From Oscillatoria salina IIICB1 (lineage in GTDB: Bacteria > Cyanobacteriota > Cyanobacteriia > Cyanobacteriales > SIO1D9): DNA of 64,000 nt. Where the stretch lies: NCBI RefSeq assembly GCF_020144665.1, contig NZ_JAAHBQ010000015.1, positions 37,698-101,697 on the forward strand, written 5' to 3'. The notes beneath the pieces were generated by a model. The model searched no databases. It was not told the DNA's origin and worked only from the letters and a program-made list of their open reading frames with translations. Of this stretch, positions 1-9,574 are shown piece by piece (position 1 is the first letter of the stretch; the number at the start of each line of letters is the position of its first letter). Both the position numbers and the translations under genes were made by a program.

Positions 1-1
1 A

Positions 2-589
2 AAAGAGCTTTACGATTGGCTAGTGGAATATATTCGCACCACCCAACACGCACCATCAATACGTCAGATGATGAAAGCAATGAAATTAAAATCGCCAGCC
101 CCAGTGCAAAGTCGTTTAGAGCGTTTGCGAAACAAAGGATACATTGATTGGTCAGAAGGGAAAGCGAGAACGATTCGGATTTTACATCAAGAACCCCAAG
201 GACTACCAATTTTAGGAGCGATCGCGGCGGGAGGATTAGTAGAACCTTTCACCGACGTAAAAGAAAAACTCGACTTATCAGAATTATTCAACAAAAAAAA
301 CCACTTCGCCTTAAAAGTCGTCGGAGACAGCATGATTGGAGATCATATCGCCGAAGGAGACATGGCGATCGTGCGTAAAGTTCATAAAGGAGAAGAAATC
401 AAAAACGGAGAAATTGTCGCCGCGAGAGTTACAGGACTCGGTACCACCTTAAAACGCTTTTACAGCAACCAAGAAAAAGTGATTCTCAAACCCGCTAACC
501 CCAACTATCCTCCCATCGAAGTCAAAGCAAACAACGTCGAAGTACAAGGAATACTCGTAGGAGTCTGGCGCGGTTATCAACTTGCTTAA
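2..589 (+). CDS. lexA: LexA repressor, 5'-truncated by the window edge
   Basis: LexA-type transcriptional repressor and self-cleaving S24 peptidase. The frame is open from base 2 and already encodes family sequence there (KELYDWLVEYIRT), so the true start lies a few codons upstream of the window; the GTG at 23 is an internal valine. The N-terminal winged helix-turn-helix (HAPSIRQM, then SPAPVQSRLERLRNKGYI) is followed by the cleavage-region motif AIAAGGLVEPF, which keeps an Ala-Gly pair. The S24 catalytic serine (VVGDSMIGDHI) and lysine (GTTLKRF) are both present, so the protein looks cleavage-competent. Family knowledge: in several cyanobacteria LexA regulates genes outside the classical SOS response, so the regulon cannot be inferred from the sequence. 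No SOS-box search was possible because the promoter is missing. Confidence 0.93.
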   Translation, partial: KELYDWLVEYIRTTQHAPSIRQMMKAMKLKSPAPVQSRLERLRNKGYIDWSEGKARTIRILHQEPQGLPILGAIAAGGLVEPFTDVKEKLDLSELFNKKNHFALKVVGDSMIGDHIAEGDMAIVRKVHKGEEIKNGEIVAARVTGLGTTLKRFYSNQEKVILKPANPNYPPIEVKANNVEVQGILVGVWRGYQLA

Positions 590-646
590 ACCCAACTTAA
601 AAATTGTAAGCTGGGCAAAAGTCTCAGCTTACCAACTACTAATAAT

Positions 647-1654
647 ATGGTCAAAATATCTCCCAGCCTGCAAAGCAAACTCGCCACACCCTTAAAAATC
701 GGTTCCGTCGAAATCAAAAGTCGCGTTTTCCAGTCACCCCTTTCCGGAGTTACCGACTTAGTTTTTCGGCGACTAGTAAGACGTTACGCCCCCGACTCAA
801 TGACATACACCGAGATGGTAAGCGCCAAAGAATTGCACCATCTGCGAAAACTACCAAAAGTCATGGAAATTGCTCCCGACGAACAACCAATCAGCATTCA
901 ACTATTCGACTGCCGTCCTGATTTTATGGCAGAAGCAGCCGAAAAAGCCGTCGCCGAAGGAGCAAAAACCATCGACATCAACATGGGTTGTCCCGTGAAC
1001 AAAATCACCAAAAAAGGCGGCGGAAGTTCCTTATTGCGTCAACCAGAAACCGCAGCAGCGATCGTTACTACCGTAGCCAAAGCCGTATCCATACCCGTCA
1101 CCGTCAAAACCCGCATCGGTTGGTCTGACGAAGAAATCAACATCTTAGAATTTGCTCGACGAATGGAAGACGCAGGTGCTTCCATGTTAACTTTACACGG
1201 TCGTACCCGCGCCCAAGGCTATAACGGCACCGCCAAATGGGAATGGATTGGCAAAGTAAAGGAAATACTAACTATTCCCGTAATTGCTAACGGAGATATT
1301 TTTTCCGTCGCCGCCGCAATCAAATGTCTCGAAGAAACCAACGCCGACGGTGTAATGTGTTCGCGAGGGACTTTAGGTTATCCGTTTTTAGTGGGAGAAA
1401 TAGATTATTATTTTAAGACAGGTAAAGAGTTACCCACACCAACAATAACTGAGCGTTTAGAATGTGCTAAAGAACACCTCCAAGGCTTGTGGGAATATAA
1501 AGGAATTCGGGGTATTCGCCAGTCAAGAAAACACATGGCTTGGTATTGTCAAGGATTTCCCGGTGCGAGTAAATTACGAGATCGTCTTTCGCGTCTTGAA
1601 AGCGTCGAGGAAGGATGGGAATCGATCGATCGCGCGATCGCCACTCTCAACTAA
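647..1654 (+). CDS. dus: tRNA-dihydrouridine synthase (DusB/NifR3-like)
   Basis: Flavin-dependent enzyme that reduces uridine to dihydrouridine in the D-loop of tRNA, in the cytoplasm. At 335 residues it is normal for the family. Visible motifs in order: FMN-barrel start SPLSGVTDLVFRRL, the TEMVSAKEL segment, the catalytic-cysteine motif INMGCPVNKITKKGGGSSLL, TVKTRIGW, the LTLHGRTRAQGYNGTAKW segment, VIANGDI and MCSRGTLGYPFLV. The ATG at 647 lies 57 bases after lexA on the same strand, so co-transcription is possible. No strong Shine-Dalgarno sequence is visible. The precise subfamily (DusA, B or C, hence the position modified) is inferred only from overall resemblance to the NifR3/DusB group. 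Confidence 0.93.
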   Translation: MVKISPSLQSKLATPLKIGSVEIKSRVFQSPLSGVTDLVFRRLVRRYAPDSMTYTEMVSAKELHHLRKLPKVMEIAPDEQPISIQLFDCRPDFMAEAAEKAVAEGAKTIDINMGCPVNKITKKGGGSSLLRQPETAAAIVTTVAKAVSIPVTVKTRIGWSDEEINILEFARRMEDAGASMLTLHGRTRAQGYNGTAKWEWIGKVKEILTIPVIANGDIFSVAAAIKCLEETNADGVMCSRGTLGYPFLVGEIDYYFKTGKELPTPTITERLECAKEHLQGLWEYKGIRGIRQSRKHMAWYCQGFPGASKLRDRLSRLESVEEGWESIDRAIATLN

Positions 1655-1785
1655 TTACACTTAACCCAGGTTCGGCGATCGCTAATAGCAATGGGTACAA
1701 AGCCGAACTACTTATTTAAGGTAGCTTAGATATCTTAATAGTGTAAGCAAGATTAATCAACTTGCCAGTAACAAATCAAGCAATT

Positions 1786-1791
1786 AGGAGG
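1786..1791 (+). promoter_or_regulatory. Strong ribosome binding site of hsp20
   Basis: A perfect AGGAGG. It is only 2 bases from the ATG at 1794 but 8 bases from the ATG at 1800, so it decides the start of the heat-shock gene in favour of 1800. Confidence 0.7.
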
Positions 1792-1799
1792 TCATGAAT

Positions 1800-2246
1800 A
1801 TGGCACTGGTACGTTGGCAACCTTTCCGAGAAGTTGATTCTTTACAACGAGAAATGAATCGTTTATTCGATAGTTTCTTGACCGAAGACGGCGAACATCG
1901 TCGTTCAGCTATGGCTACTTTTGCACCCGCAGCCGAAATCGAAGAAACTGCTGATGCTATCCATCTTCGTTTAGAAATTCCTGGTATGGAACCTCAAGAT
2001 TTAGACGTACAAGTTACTGCGGAAGCTGTTTCTATTCGCGGCGAACGTAAGTCTCAATTTAAATCAGAAGAAGAAGGAATGACTCGTACTGAATTCCGTT
2101 ACGGACAATTTCAACGAGTAATTCCCCTACCCGGAAAAATCAAAAACAACGAAGTACAAGCTGAATACAAAGATGGGATTCTCCAGCTAACTTTACCCAA
2201 AGCTGATGAAGAGAAAAATAAAGTTGTCAAAGTCAACATCGGCTAA
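1800..2246 (+). CDS. hspA: Small heat-shock protein, Hsp20/alpha-crystallin family
   Basis: ATP-independent holdase chaperone of 148 residues. Start chosen at ATG 1800 because the protein then begins MALVRWQPFREVDSLQ, the usual cyanobacterial HspA start, and because AGGAGG sits 8 bases upstream. The alternative ATG at 1794 adds only two residues. The N-terminal segment is followed by an alpha-crystallin domain (AAEIEETADAIHLRLEIPGM to the GILQLTLPKA strand, which carries the G-x-L motif). The C-terminal I-x-I/V anchor appears only weakly (VVKVNI). Flanked by intergenic DNA on both sides, so probably monocistronic. No CIRCE element (TTAGCACTC-N9-GAGTGCTAA) was seen upstream. Cyanobacterial hsp17/hspA genes are known to use 5'-UTR RNA thermometers, but no convincing SD-sequestering hairpin could be drawn by eye. 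Confidence 0.95.
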   Translation: MALVRWQPFREVDSLQREMNRLFDSFLTEDGEHRRSAMATFAPAAEIEETADAIHLRLEIPGMEPQDLDVQVTAEAVSIRGERKSQFKSEEEGMTRTEFRYGQFQRVIPLPGKIKNNEVQAEYKDGILQLTLPKADEEKNKVVKVNIG

Positions 2247-2762
2247 AGGTTCAGAGCGGAACTTGCACTTTTGCTTGAGAATATTTGGGGTAACTGCGTC
2301 AGCTAAACTCTGCCAAATAACGACTGAAAAATAATTCTTGTTACCAGTAATTTATTCTCTGTAAGTGCAAGATATTGATTAAAAATTCGTTTCAATAATT
2401 TAAACAACTAATAATTAGGATTGGCAAACAACTAAGCATAAATTGCCAATCCTATTATTATATAATGACTAGAGAAAATATCCGCAGATTGGCCAAAGCA
2501 AGAATTAATTAAATTCAAATTCGCGATCGCCACCCAAATTGGTGTATCTATAGAAGATAGATGCTGACACGAAACTGTTTGAGTATTTATGTCCAAATCA
2601 TTCTCCAGCAATGGCTCTCTAACCCAAAAAAACCTCGCCCTTCTCCGCAAAAGCACGGAAGGGAAACTTGAGTCACCTGAAAACAGTCACTTCAATCCGG
2701 ATGATTTAGTAACTTGCATAAATAAGATAAATAATAAGCATCTCTACAGTTAAACCAAAACC
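2247..2762. other. Intergenic region with two hairpins
   Basis: 516 bases between hsp20 and the DUF1400 hydrolase. No convincing gene: the open frame on the minus strand near 2432-2656 has no family features. It holds a strong inverted repeat (2416-2454) and a GC-rich hairpin at 2638-2663 (CCCTT-ct-CCG / CGG-AAGGG) of unknown role. A TTGCAT followed by AT-rich DNA at about 2714-2745 could hold the hydrolase promoter, but this is weak. Confidence 0.5.
2416..2454 (+). terminator. 12-bp perfect inverted repeat, probable hsp20 terminator
   Basis: TAGGATTGGCAA at 2416-2427 pairs perfectly with TTGCCAATCCTA at 2443-2454 across a 15-base loop, followed by an AT-rich tail (TTATTATATAAT). It lies about 170 bases after the hsp20 stop, rather far for a classical terminator, so a dispersed repeat or processing hairpin is possible. 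Confidence 0.5.
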
Positions 2763-4664
2763 ATGAACTCTCAGCTCGACTGTTCTGGCTACAGGACATC
2801 CAAGCTCAAACAAGAAAGTAAGCTAGCAGTAGCGTCAGGTCAAAAAAAACGCCAGCGTCGCCGGAGTCTGACGGGACTGTCGATAGTTTTGTTTGCTTTG
2901 TGTTGTAGCATAGCCACACCCGTATCAGCAGCAGAACGCTTGACTCTGCGTTTAGGACCGCTTCAACGTTCAGTTGCAGTAAACGATTTAGAAGAATTTG
3001 CCAAAACAGGCAAACTGCCAGCTTCTTTAAGACTCTACGCCCCGGTACTAACCCCGCAAGTGCGACAAATTCTAGGAAACAGCTTGCAAATCGAACCTAG
3101 CGTAGCCGAAAAATTTCTTGAAGAACTCTTAAACTCTCCCGATGGAGAAAGATTAATCGAACAACTCAGCATCGCCTTACCAGGAAGTAAACCAGAACAG
3201 CTAAAAGCAGCAATTCAGATTGCAGTACAGCAAGCAGATGGTTTAAGCGCGATTAGTTTTTTACGAGCCTATCCAGCCGAAAATCTGACCGTAGATGCAA
3301 CAGCAGCAGTAGGAATTGTCGTACAATTAAACGCCTCAAACCTCCAAAGCCGAATTTTGGCTCCGATGCTAGAGCGAGAACTAAGTGTAGAAACCACAGC
3401 CAGATCGATTCGTTCCAGCATAGATCCCACAGCGCCAGGAGCAGAACAAATCCGAAGACGGACATTAATTTTACGCGATCGCCAACGTCAGAGAACTATC
3501 CCCGTCGATATTTACTACAGCGCCAACACTAGCGGTCCACTAGTAGTAATGTCTCACGGCTTTGCTGCCGACCGCAAATTTTTAACTTATCTGGCGGAAC
3601 ATTTAGCATCCTATGGTTTAACTGTCGCAGCCTTAGAACATCCGGGCAGTAATATTGATGCAGTCGCCGAAATGTCAATCGGTTTAAACCCCGCCGATTT
3701 ATTACCCGCTTCCGAATTTAGCGCTCGTCCCCAAGATGTCAGCTTTTTATTAGACCAACTCCAGAGACTAAATAAATATCCTGGTTATTTAGAAAATAAA
3801 TTTAACACCGAACAAGTAACTATTATCGGTCACTCCTTAGGAGGTTATACCGCCTTAGCCTTAGCAGGAGGAGAATTAAACTTACCTCAACTGCGCTTTT
3901 TTTGTTCAGATTTAAGTCCATTAGGGCGATCGCCCGCCGATTGGTTGCAATGCGCTGGGATTAGCTTACCAGACAGCCCCAACTCCCTGCGCGATCGCCG
4001 CATCGTTTCCGCGATCGCCCTTAACCCCCTAGTCGGAAAACTCTTTGGTGACAAAGGCTTAAATCAAATCAAAATACCGACAATGATTTTAGCTGGAAGC
4101 GAAGACGCGATCGCCCCACCTTTACACCATCAGCTTTTACCATTTACCCAACTAAAAGGAGAAAAATATCTACTCACAGCGATCGGCGGAACCCACATGA
4201 GCGTCACCGACATTGGTAACATCAACAGTGCAGTCAGACAAACCACTCTCGTCAAAGAACTTTTAGGTACTCCAGCCGAACCCTTACGACAACTCGTAAA
4301 AGGTACAACCTTAGCCTTTATCAAACAACAAAGCCCCGAAGCCAACAACTACAAATTATTTCTGACCCCAGAATATGCCCAAAGTTTAACACCAACAGTA
4401 TCCGGTCAAAATCCCTCGCCCTTACAACTGCGCTTAACCACCCAACTACCAGCCCGACTCGAAGCATGGCTGCAAGTCTTAGGAGTCAGCGATCGCCCGA
4501 TCGCCTACAAATCGCCCTTAGAAGAAACTCAGCGAGATCCCCTAGCAACCGCTAAATTTCTTCCCTTCGCACCCAACTTCTTACGTCGTCGTAAAACCCT
4601 CCCTAAAGTAGAAACTTCTAGCCAAAATCTCGATAGCTATTTAACCGAACTTTTAGAGGATTAG
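2763..4664 (+). CDS. Secreted alpha/beta hydrolase with DUF1400 region
   Basis: 633-residue exported hydrolase of a largely cyanobacterial family. A basic N-terminus (KKRQRRRS) precedes a hydrophobic signal segment at about residues 38-56 ending ATPVSAAE. The DUF1400 helical region follows (about 57-180: LTLRLGPLQRSVAVNDLEEF, SLQIEPSVAEKFLEELL). The hydrolase core then starts near IPVDIYYSA. Catalytic elements seen: oxyanion-side motif VVMSHGFAADRKFLTYLAEHLA, nucleophile elbow GHSLGGYTA, acid segment LAGSEDAIAPP and the late histidine in GGTHMSVTD. Substrate unknown; an esterase or lipase role is inferred from the fold. The ATG at 2763 gives a long but plausible signal peptide. Ends 79 bases before the convergent PBP2 gene, with degenerate repeat DNA between. 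Confidence 0.85.
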   Translation: MNSQLDCSGYRTSKLKQESKLAVASGQKKRQRRRSLTGLSIVLFALCCSIATPVSAAERLTLRLGPLQRSVAVNDLEEFAKTGKLPASLRLYAPVLTPQVRQILGNSLQIEPSVAEKFLEELLNSPDGERLIEQLSIALPGSKPEQLKAAIQIAVQQADGLSAISFLRAYPAENLTVDATAAVGIVVQLNASNLQSRILAPMLERELSVETTARSIRSSIDPTAPGAEQIRRRTLILRDRQRQRTIPVDIYYSANTSGPLVVMSHGFAADRKFLTYLAEHLASYGLTVAALEHPGSNIDAVAEMSIGLNPADLLPASEFSARPQDVSFLLDQLQRLNKYPGYLENKFNTEQVTIIGHSLGGYTALALAGGELNLPQLRFFCSDLSPLGRSPADWLQCAGISLPDSPNSLRDRRIVSAIALNPLVGKLFGDKGLNQIKIPTMILAGSEDAIAPPLHHQLLPFTQLKGEKYLLTAIGGTHMSVTDIGNINSAVRQTTLVKELLGTPAEPLRQLVKGTTLAFIKQQSPEANNYKLFLTPEYAQSLTPTVSGQNPSPLQLRLTTQLPARLEAWLQVLGVSDRPIAYKSPLEETQRDPLATAKFLPFAPNFLRRRKTLPKVETSSQNLDSYLTELLED

Positions 4665-4743
4665 GTATTGAGGACTGGGTTCAGTGAACAGCGAACAGCG
4701 ATCGGTGACCACTTAACACTTAGCAGTTTATCCCCTTGTCCCC

Positions 4744-6522
4744 CTATTTAGAGGTCTTCTTAAAATAACTCTCCATCACCTGACGCACGATCGGTGCAGC
4801 AACCGAACCACCGCCACCACCAGAATGTTCTGCAAACGCCACCACCACAATTTCTGGCTTATCCGCAGGAGCATAAGCGCCAAACCAAGCGTGCGGACGA
4901 CCTGGAGGAGCCTCAGCCGTACCACTTTTACCAGAAACAGGAGGCAAATGCGGCACCCGCAAAGCTCCTCCCGTACCGCTAGCAACCACCTGTCTTAAAC
5001 CTTGTTGTAGAATTTGCACCGTACTTGGTTTCAAATTCAAAGACTCTCGCCACTGCTCTGGTAGAGCATCATTTTTCAACAAATGAGGCTTAACTCGGTA
5101 GCCGCCATTAGCAGGGACAGCAAACATCACCGCCACCTGTAAAGGCGTTGCTTGAGTAAAACCTTGACCGATAGACATATTCACCGTATCACCTACAGTC
5201 CATTCCCAATTAAACCGCTTTTGCTTCCAAGCGTCATCAGCAATCAAACCAGGTACTTCTTCAGGTAACTCAATACCTGTTTTTTCACCAAAACCGTAGC
5301 GACGCGACCATTCAATCAAAGTCGGTCCGCCCACACCGCGACCAATTTGACCAAAAAAGGTATTACTACTCCAAGCCAAAGCCCGAACAAAACCCATCGG
5401 ACCAAATCCGGCTCGGTTCCACTCACCAAACCTAGTACCACCAACATTAAGATAAGCGTAAGTATTGAGAACCGTATTCGGAGAATACTTACCCGACTCC
5501 ATACCAGCAGTAGCCGTCACCACCTTAAACGTAGAAGCTGGTGGAAAACCGCGTAGCGCTCGATTAACAAACGGATTACCTTCCCCTTGTAACTGCTTCC
5601 AAGTCTCCGGTGTAATTCGAGATGAGAAAATATTCGGATCGAAAGAAGGATAGCTAACCAAAGCTAAAACAGAACCATCATTCGGGTCAAGTGCGACAAC
5701 TGCGCCCTTACGTCTGCCAAGAGCAGCTTCCGCCGCTTTTTGTAACTCTAGGTCAATAGTTAAATTAACGTCCTTACCTGCTTTAGCACGCTTTTCACCT
5801 AGCACGCGCAATACCTTACCAGCACCATTAACCTCAACTTGCTTGCCGCCCCACTCTCCACGCAAATTCTTTTCAAAAGAGGCTTCAACTCCCATCTTCC
5901 CAGCAATATCACCAAGCCGATAGCCCTCCTGTCTTCGACGAGCCAATTCTTCTGCGGTTAACTCTCCCGTATAGCCTAAAACGTGAGCAGCTAGCTGTTT
6001 ATTAGGGTAGTGTCTGACGTGTTCGATATCTACCTCTACTCCCTCTAGTTCTTGGCTAAACTCTTTAAGAGCAGTAATCTGAGCAGGTGTCAAACCACGA
6101 GCAACCCGCATCCGTTCTAGTAAATCTTCACCTGCTTCCTCAACCCGCTTTTGTATTTCCTCTTCTGGGATATCGAGAATCTCTGCCAAACGCGCCCTAG
6201 TTTGCAGCCAGTTAGGTTTTTTGGGAGCAATAGGCCAAACAAAGACCGAGTGAGATAAGCGGCTACTAGCAAGAATTTTGCCTTTACGGTCAAAAATAGT
6301 CCCTCGCACTGGCTGTTTCGGAATTAAGCGAATGCGGTTGTTTTCTGCTAACTGCCGATTTTGCTCGCCCTGGACTAGCTGGAGGTAAAACAGACGAAAG
6401 CCAATTCCGCCCAACAGAAGCAAGCTAATCAGCAACATCATAATTAATGATTGATATTGGCTTCCTACAGTACGAGGAGTGGGTCGTCTTCCAAGTTTAG
6501 AACCAGACTGAATTATCGTCAT
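4744..6522 (-). CDS. mrdA: Penicillin-binding protein 2 (peptidoglycan transpeptidase)
   Basis: Class B PBP that cross-links peptidoglycan during cell elongation, 592 residues. An N-terminal membrane anchor lies at about 26-49 (SLIMMLLISLLLLGGIGFRL), followed by the PBP dimerisation domain (PVRGTIFDRKGKILA, residues 71-85). The transpeptidase domain has the three active-site motifs: S330-T-F-K333 (PPASTFKVV), SSN at 385-387 and KSG at 532-534. Length and motif spacing are normal. Convergent with the upstream hydrolase and divergent from potA; expected partners such as rodA and mreBCD are not in the window. Confidence 0.95.
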   Translation of the reverse strand: MTIIQSGSKLGRRPTPRTVGSQYQSLIMMLLISLLLLGGIGFRLFYLQLVQGEQNRQLAENNRIRLIPKQPVRGTIFDRKGKILASSRLSHSVFVWPIAPKKPNWLQTRARLAEILDIPEEEIQKRVEEAGEDLLERMRVARGLTPAQITALKEFSQELEGVEVDIEHVRHYPNKQLAAHVLGYTGELTAEELARRRQEGYRLGDIAGKMGVEASFEKNLRGEWGGKQVEVNGAGKVLRVLGEKRAKAGKDVNLTIDLELQKAAEAALGRRKGAVVALDPNDGSVLALVSYPSFDPNIFSSRITPETWKQLQGEGNPFVNRALRGFPPASTFKVVTATAGMESGKYSPNTVLNTYAYLNVGGTRFGEWNRAGFGPMGFVRALAWSSNTFFGQIGRGVGGPTLIEWSRRYGFGEKTGIELPEEVPGLIADDAWKQKRFNWEWTVGDTVNMSIGQGFTQATPLQVAVMFAVPANGGYRVKPHLLKNDALPEQWRESLNLKPSTVQILQQGLRQVVASGTGGALRVPHLPPVSGKSGTAEAPPGRPHAWFGAYAPADKPEIVVVAFAEHSGGGGGSVAAPIVRQVMESYFKKTSK

Positions 6523-6772
6523 TGAGTTAATCGGGAGGGGTAAACGACTAAATTGTTTAGATTAGATGTTAATAGTTTCCTAGGTGAAGATAGGTGAATG
6601 GGCGGATAGAATAAACCCAAGCCTACTTGCACCGATAATATTTTCAGTAACGAAGATGGGGGAAAAACCAGGTAAAAAATTAAGCGCAAATCAAGAAAAT
6701 TCTGCGTTTGTGTTTACCCAATCCCCACTTCACACTTACTTAAGACATCTTAACTCTCTAGTTATACCAGCT

Positions 6773-7912
6773 ATGGCTCAAATTTTCCTCCCAAAACAAG
6801 GCTCGACCGAGATTGAACCATTACAGTTTGACGTTGAACTGCGTAAGGTGTTCAAGGTTTTCAATGGTGAAACTGCTGTTCGTGGAGTAGATATCGCTAT
6901 TCGTCCGGGAGAATTTTTTAGTATTCTCGGTCCTTCAGGCTGCGGAAAAACTACTACTCTACGCCTGATTGCTGGATTTGAAACTCCGTCAGCAGGTGAA
7001 GTTTTGATTCAACACAAGTCGATGAATCACGTTCCTGCTTATCGCCGCCCGGTGAATACGGTGTTTCAAAGCTATGCTTTATTTAATCATTTGAGCGTGG
7101 CAGAAAATATTGCCTTTGGATTGCGGATTAAAAAGTTATCTAAGTCGGAGGTGGAAGCGCGAGTTAAAGAAGCTCTCAAAAGCGTCCAAATGCTTGAATA
7201 CGCCAGGCGCTTTCCTAATCAATTGTCTGGAGGACAGCAACAACGGGTTGCTTTAGCGCGAGCTTTGGTCAATCGACCTGCGGTGGTTTTACTCGATGAA
7301 CCTCTGGGAGCGTTGGATTTAAAGCTGCGTAAGGAAATGCAGGTGGTACTTTCTAAGTTACATAAGGACTTGGGGCTAACTTTTGTGATGGTAACTCATG
7401 ACCAAGAAGAAGCGCTGTCTTTATCCGATCGCATTGCGGTGATGCGTGGAGGTAAAATCGAACAAGTTGGGACTCCGGCAGAAATTTATGAATGTCCTCG
7501 GACTCCTTTTGTGGCAGATTTTATTGGCGATACTAATTTGTTTGAAGGGCGCGTAACTGTCGATGATTCTTCTTTGGTGAAGGTTTTTACGGGTAAGGGT
7601 TTGGAAATTATCGTAAAAACTAATGACCAAGAGCGATCGCTACCCAAAAATTCTCATAAAGTAGTGGTAAGCGTGCGACCAGAGAAAATTAAACTTTCTC
7701 TGGAGCCACCGACGACAACCCAAAATTGTTTTGAAGCCCGACTTAAACACATTATGTATTTGGGTACTCATATTCATTACTTGGTGGAACTAACAGCGAC
7801 TGGCGATTCGGTACAAGTGATGCAACCGAATACAATTGCTAAGTTACCTGAAGTTAATACCTCGATTTATGCTCATTGGTTGGCAGAAGATTGTTTGGCT
7901 TTGGTGGATTGA
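6773..7912 (+). CDS. potA: Polyamine-type ABC transporter ATP-binding protein PotA
   Basis: ATPase of a spermidine/putrescine-type importer, first gene of the pot cluster. Start placed at ATG 6773 (379 aa, beginning [11 protein letters not shown]), the usual PotA size. The frame stays open to an ATG at 6584, but those 63 extra residues show no family resemblance. Motifs: Walker [11 protein letters not shown]-loop [10 protein letters not shown], signature LSGGQQQR, Walker [13 protein letters not shown], switch histidine in THDQEEA, and a C-terminal TOBE-like region ([14 protein letters not shown]). The stop is followed after 3 bases by the next gene, which implies translational coupling. Ligand specificity rests on the gene order and PotD similarity, not on experiment. 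Confidence 0.9.
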   Translation: MAQIFLPKQGSTEIEPLQFDVELRKVFKVFNGETAVRGVDIAIRPGEFFSILGPSGCGKTTTLRLIAGFETPSAGEVLIQHKSMNHVPAYRRPVNTVFQSYALFNHLSVAENIAFGLRIKKLSKSEVEARVKEALKSVQMLEYARRFPNQLSGGQQQRVALARALVNRPAVVLLDEPLGALDLKLRKEMQVVLSKLHKDLGLTFVMVTHDQEEALSLSDRIAVMRGGKIEQVGTPAEIYECPRTPFVADFIGDTNLFEGRVTVDDSSLVKVFTGKGLEIIVKTNDQERSLPKNSHKVVVSVRPEKIKLSLEPPTTTQNCFEARLKHIMYLGTHIHYLVELTATGDSVQVMQPNTIAKLPEVNTSIYAHWLAEDCLALVD

Positions 7913-7915
7913 GAA

Positions 7916-8323
7916 ATGTTGAAATCTGGATTAAATTCGTTTTTACAAGAGTTGGAGGCTTATTGCTACCAACAGGCGATCGCTACTTTCCTCAATAGTA
8001 AGGGTGAGTGTTTTGTGGTTGATTTGAGCCGAAAGGGCAAGGTTGTTATTTACGGTTACGATCGCTATACTAGGGATCTTTTTATCGATCGACTGGTTCA
8101 AGGCTGTTCTCCGGCGGCTTCGCTGATTTTACGTTCTTTTACGGCTGAAGTTGATGAATTTACTCAACTACCAGTTAAGGAACTTCGAGGTTATGTCCTT
8201 AAAAGTGCTGGAGCAGATTTGACTTTTGAGAAGTTGCCTCCGAATGTGATGTTTGCTTGTCAAAATACTGATGCTGAAACTGGAGAACCTCTGCCATTAG
8301 AACAATCAGTACGTTATTGTTAA
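7916..8323 (+). CDS. Unknown protein within the pot cluster
   Basis: 135-residue protein not recognised. The ATG lies only 3 bases after the potA stop, so it is almost certainly co-translated with it. No signal peptide or membrane segment is apparent, and it looks like a small soluble alpha/beta protein (FVVDLSRKGKVVIYGYDRYTRDLFIDRL). Position between potA and potD suggests a role linked to transport or its regulation, but this is inference from context only. Confidence 0.75.
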   Translation: MLKSGLNSFLQELEAYCYQQAIATFLNSKGECFVVDLSRKGKVVIYGYDRYTRDLFIDRLVQGCSPAASLILRSFTAEVDEFTQLPVKELRGYVLKSAGADLTFEKLPPNVMFACQNTDAETGEPLPLEQSVRYC

Positions 8324-8449
8324 AATCAATTTGCTTGTCACTGCATCAGTTGACCAAAAATAATGGGATTAATCCCTGTCCATTATGAATGAAGAATCTA
8401 CGCCCTCGTGGGACGTGGAGCGTCAAAGTTAACTGGGAGTGAAATAGTT

Positions 8450-9574
8450 GTGCCTCGTAAATTCCGTTCGAGATTCCCGAAACGCTCGACTCGCCGACGT
8501 TTCTTACAAGGATCGGCTGCCGCCGCCGTTTCTGGGCTGGCACTTTCTAGCTGTGGTTGGACGCTAGCCCAAATTAGCGAAACTCCTCCGGAGGAAACTA
8601 AAGATGTTTTATACATCTACACTTGGGCTGGCTACACTGATGATGAACTTCTGGAACGTTTTCGCGAACAAACTGGTATCCGCGCGATCGCTGATGTTTT
8701 TGACTCGAATGAGGCGATGTTGGCGCGGATTCAAGCTAGTAGTGGTGGGGAATACAGTATTATCTATCCTTCTGACTATATGGTGCAGGAAATGGTAGAT
8801 TTGGATTTGTTGACTCAGCTTGACAAATCTCGGATTGAGGGATGGAACCGACTATATCCCCGTTTTCTCGATCCGATCTACGATCCTGAAGATCGATATA
8901 GTGTCCCGATGAGTTGGGGAACTACGGGGTTGATTTATAACCGCACTAAGTTACTCGAAGAACCTCAAGATTGGATTTATCTGTGGAATAATCAACAGAA
9001 ACTTTCTCGACGGATGACTTTAGTTAATGATGTTCGTGAAGTAATCGGAGCAGCTCTAAAATTGTTGGGCTATTCCTACAACTCTACTAATCCTCGAGAA
9101 ATTAAAGAAGCTTATGAAAAATTAGCAGAACTTAAACCAGCACTTGCTGCTTTTACTTCTGATGCGTGGCGAACTCAAATCCTTAGTGGTGACTTACTTA
9201 TCGCTATGTGTTATTCCAGTGATGCTACGGAAATTATGCCGGAAAATAAGAATTTAGATTACGTTCTTCCGGCTAGTGGTTCGTCAGTTTGGGCGGATAC
9301 TTTAGTTATTCCTCGCACTGCGCCAAATCCGGATGGAGCTTATGCTTGGATTAATTTTATGTTACAACCGGAAATTGCTGCCCAAATTTGCGAACGTCTT
9401 AGTTTTGCGACTCCGAATAAAGAGGCATTCAAATTGCTACCACCGGAAATTCAAAATAATAAAAGTCTTTTTCCCCCAGAGTCAGCTTTAGAACGTTGTG
9501 AAGGAATCGCACCAATTGGTGAAGAAGTTAGCGAAATTTACGATCTTTACTGGACGAAACTAACCAGTTCTTAG
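8450..9574 (+). CDS. potD: Spermidine/putrescine-binding lipoprotein PotD
   Basis: Substrate-binding protein of the polyamine importer. Start chosen at GTG 8450 (374 aa, MPRKFRSRFPKRS) because GGGAG lies at 8435-8439; the frame also has a GTG at 8408. The signal peptide combines a twin-arginine motif (STRRRFLQG) with a lipobox (LALSSC), so a Tat-exported lipoprotein is predicted. The mature part shows PotD family features: LYIYTWAGYTDDELLERF, IIYPSDYMVQEM, VPMSWGTTGLIYN, and the polyamine-site region LPASGSSVWADTLVI. The following potB and potC support the function. Confidence 0.9.
   Translation: MPRKFRSRFPKRSTRRRFLQGSAAAAVSGLALSSCGWTLAQISETPPEETKDVLYIYTWAGYTDDELLERFREQTGIRAIADVFDSNEAMLARIQASSGGEYSIIYPSDYMVQEMVDLDLLTQLDKSRIEGWNRLYPRFLDPIYDPEDRYSVPMSWGTTGLIYNRTKLLEEPQDWIYLWNNQQKLSRRMTLVNDVREVIGAALKLLGYSYNSTNPREIKEAYEKLAELKPALAAFTSDAWRTQILSGDLLIAMCYSSDATEIMPENKNLDYVLPASGSSVWADTLVIPRTAPNPDGAYAWINFMLQPEIAAQICERLSFATPNKEAFKLLPPEIQNNKSLFPPESALERCEGIAPIGEEVSEIYDLYWTKLTSS

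Noticed and set aside
2432..2656. 74-codon minus-strand open frame
   Set aside because: It overlaps the 2416-2454 hairpin, has no clear ribosome binding site and shows no protein-like features.
6584..6772. 63-residue N-terminal extension of PotA
   Set aside because: Open frame only; no resemblance to the family, and the ATG at 6773 gives the normal PotA length.
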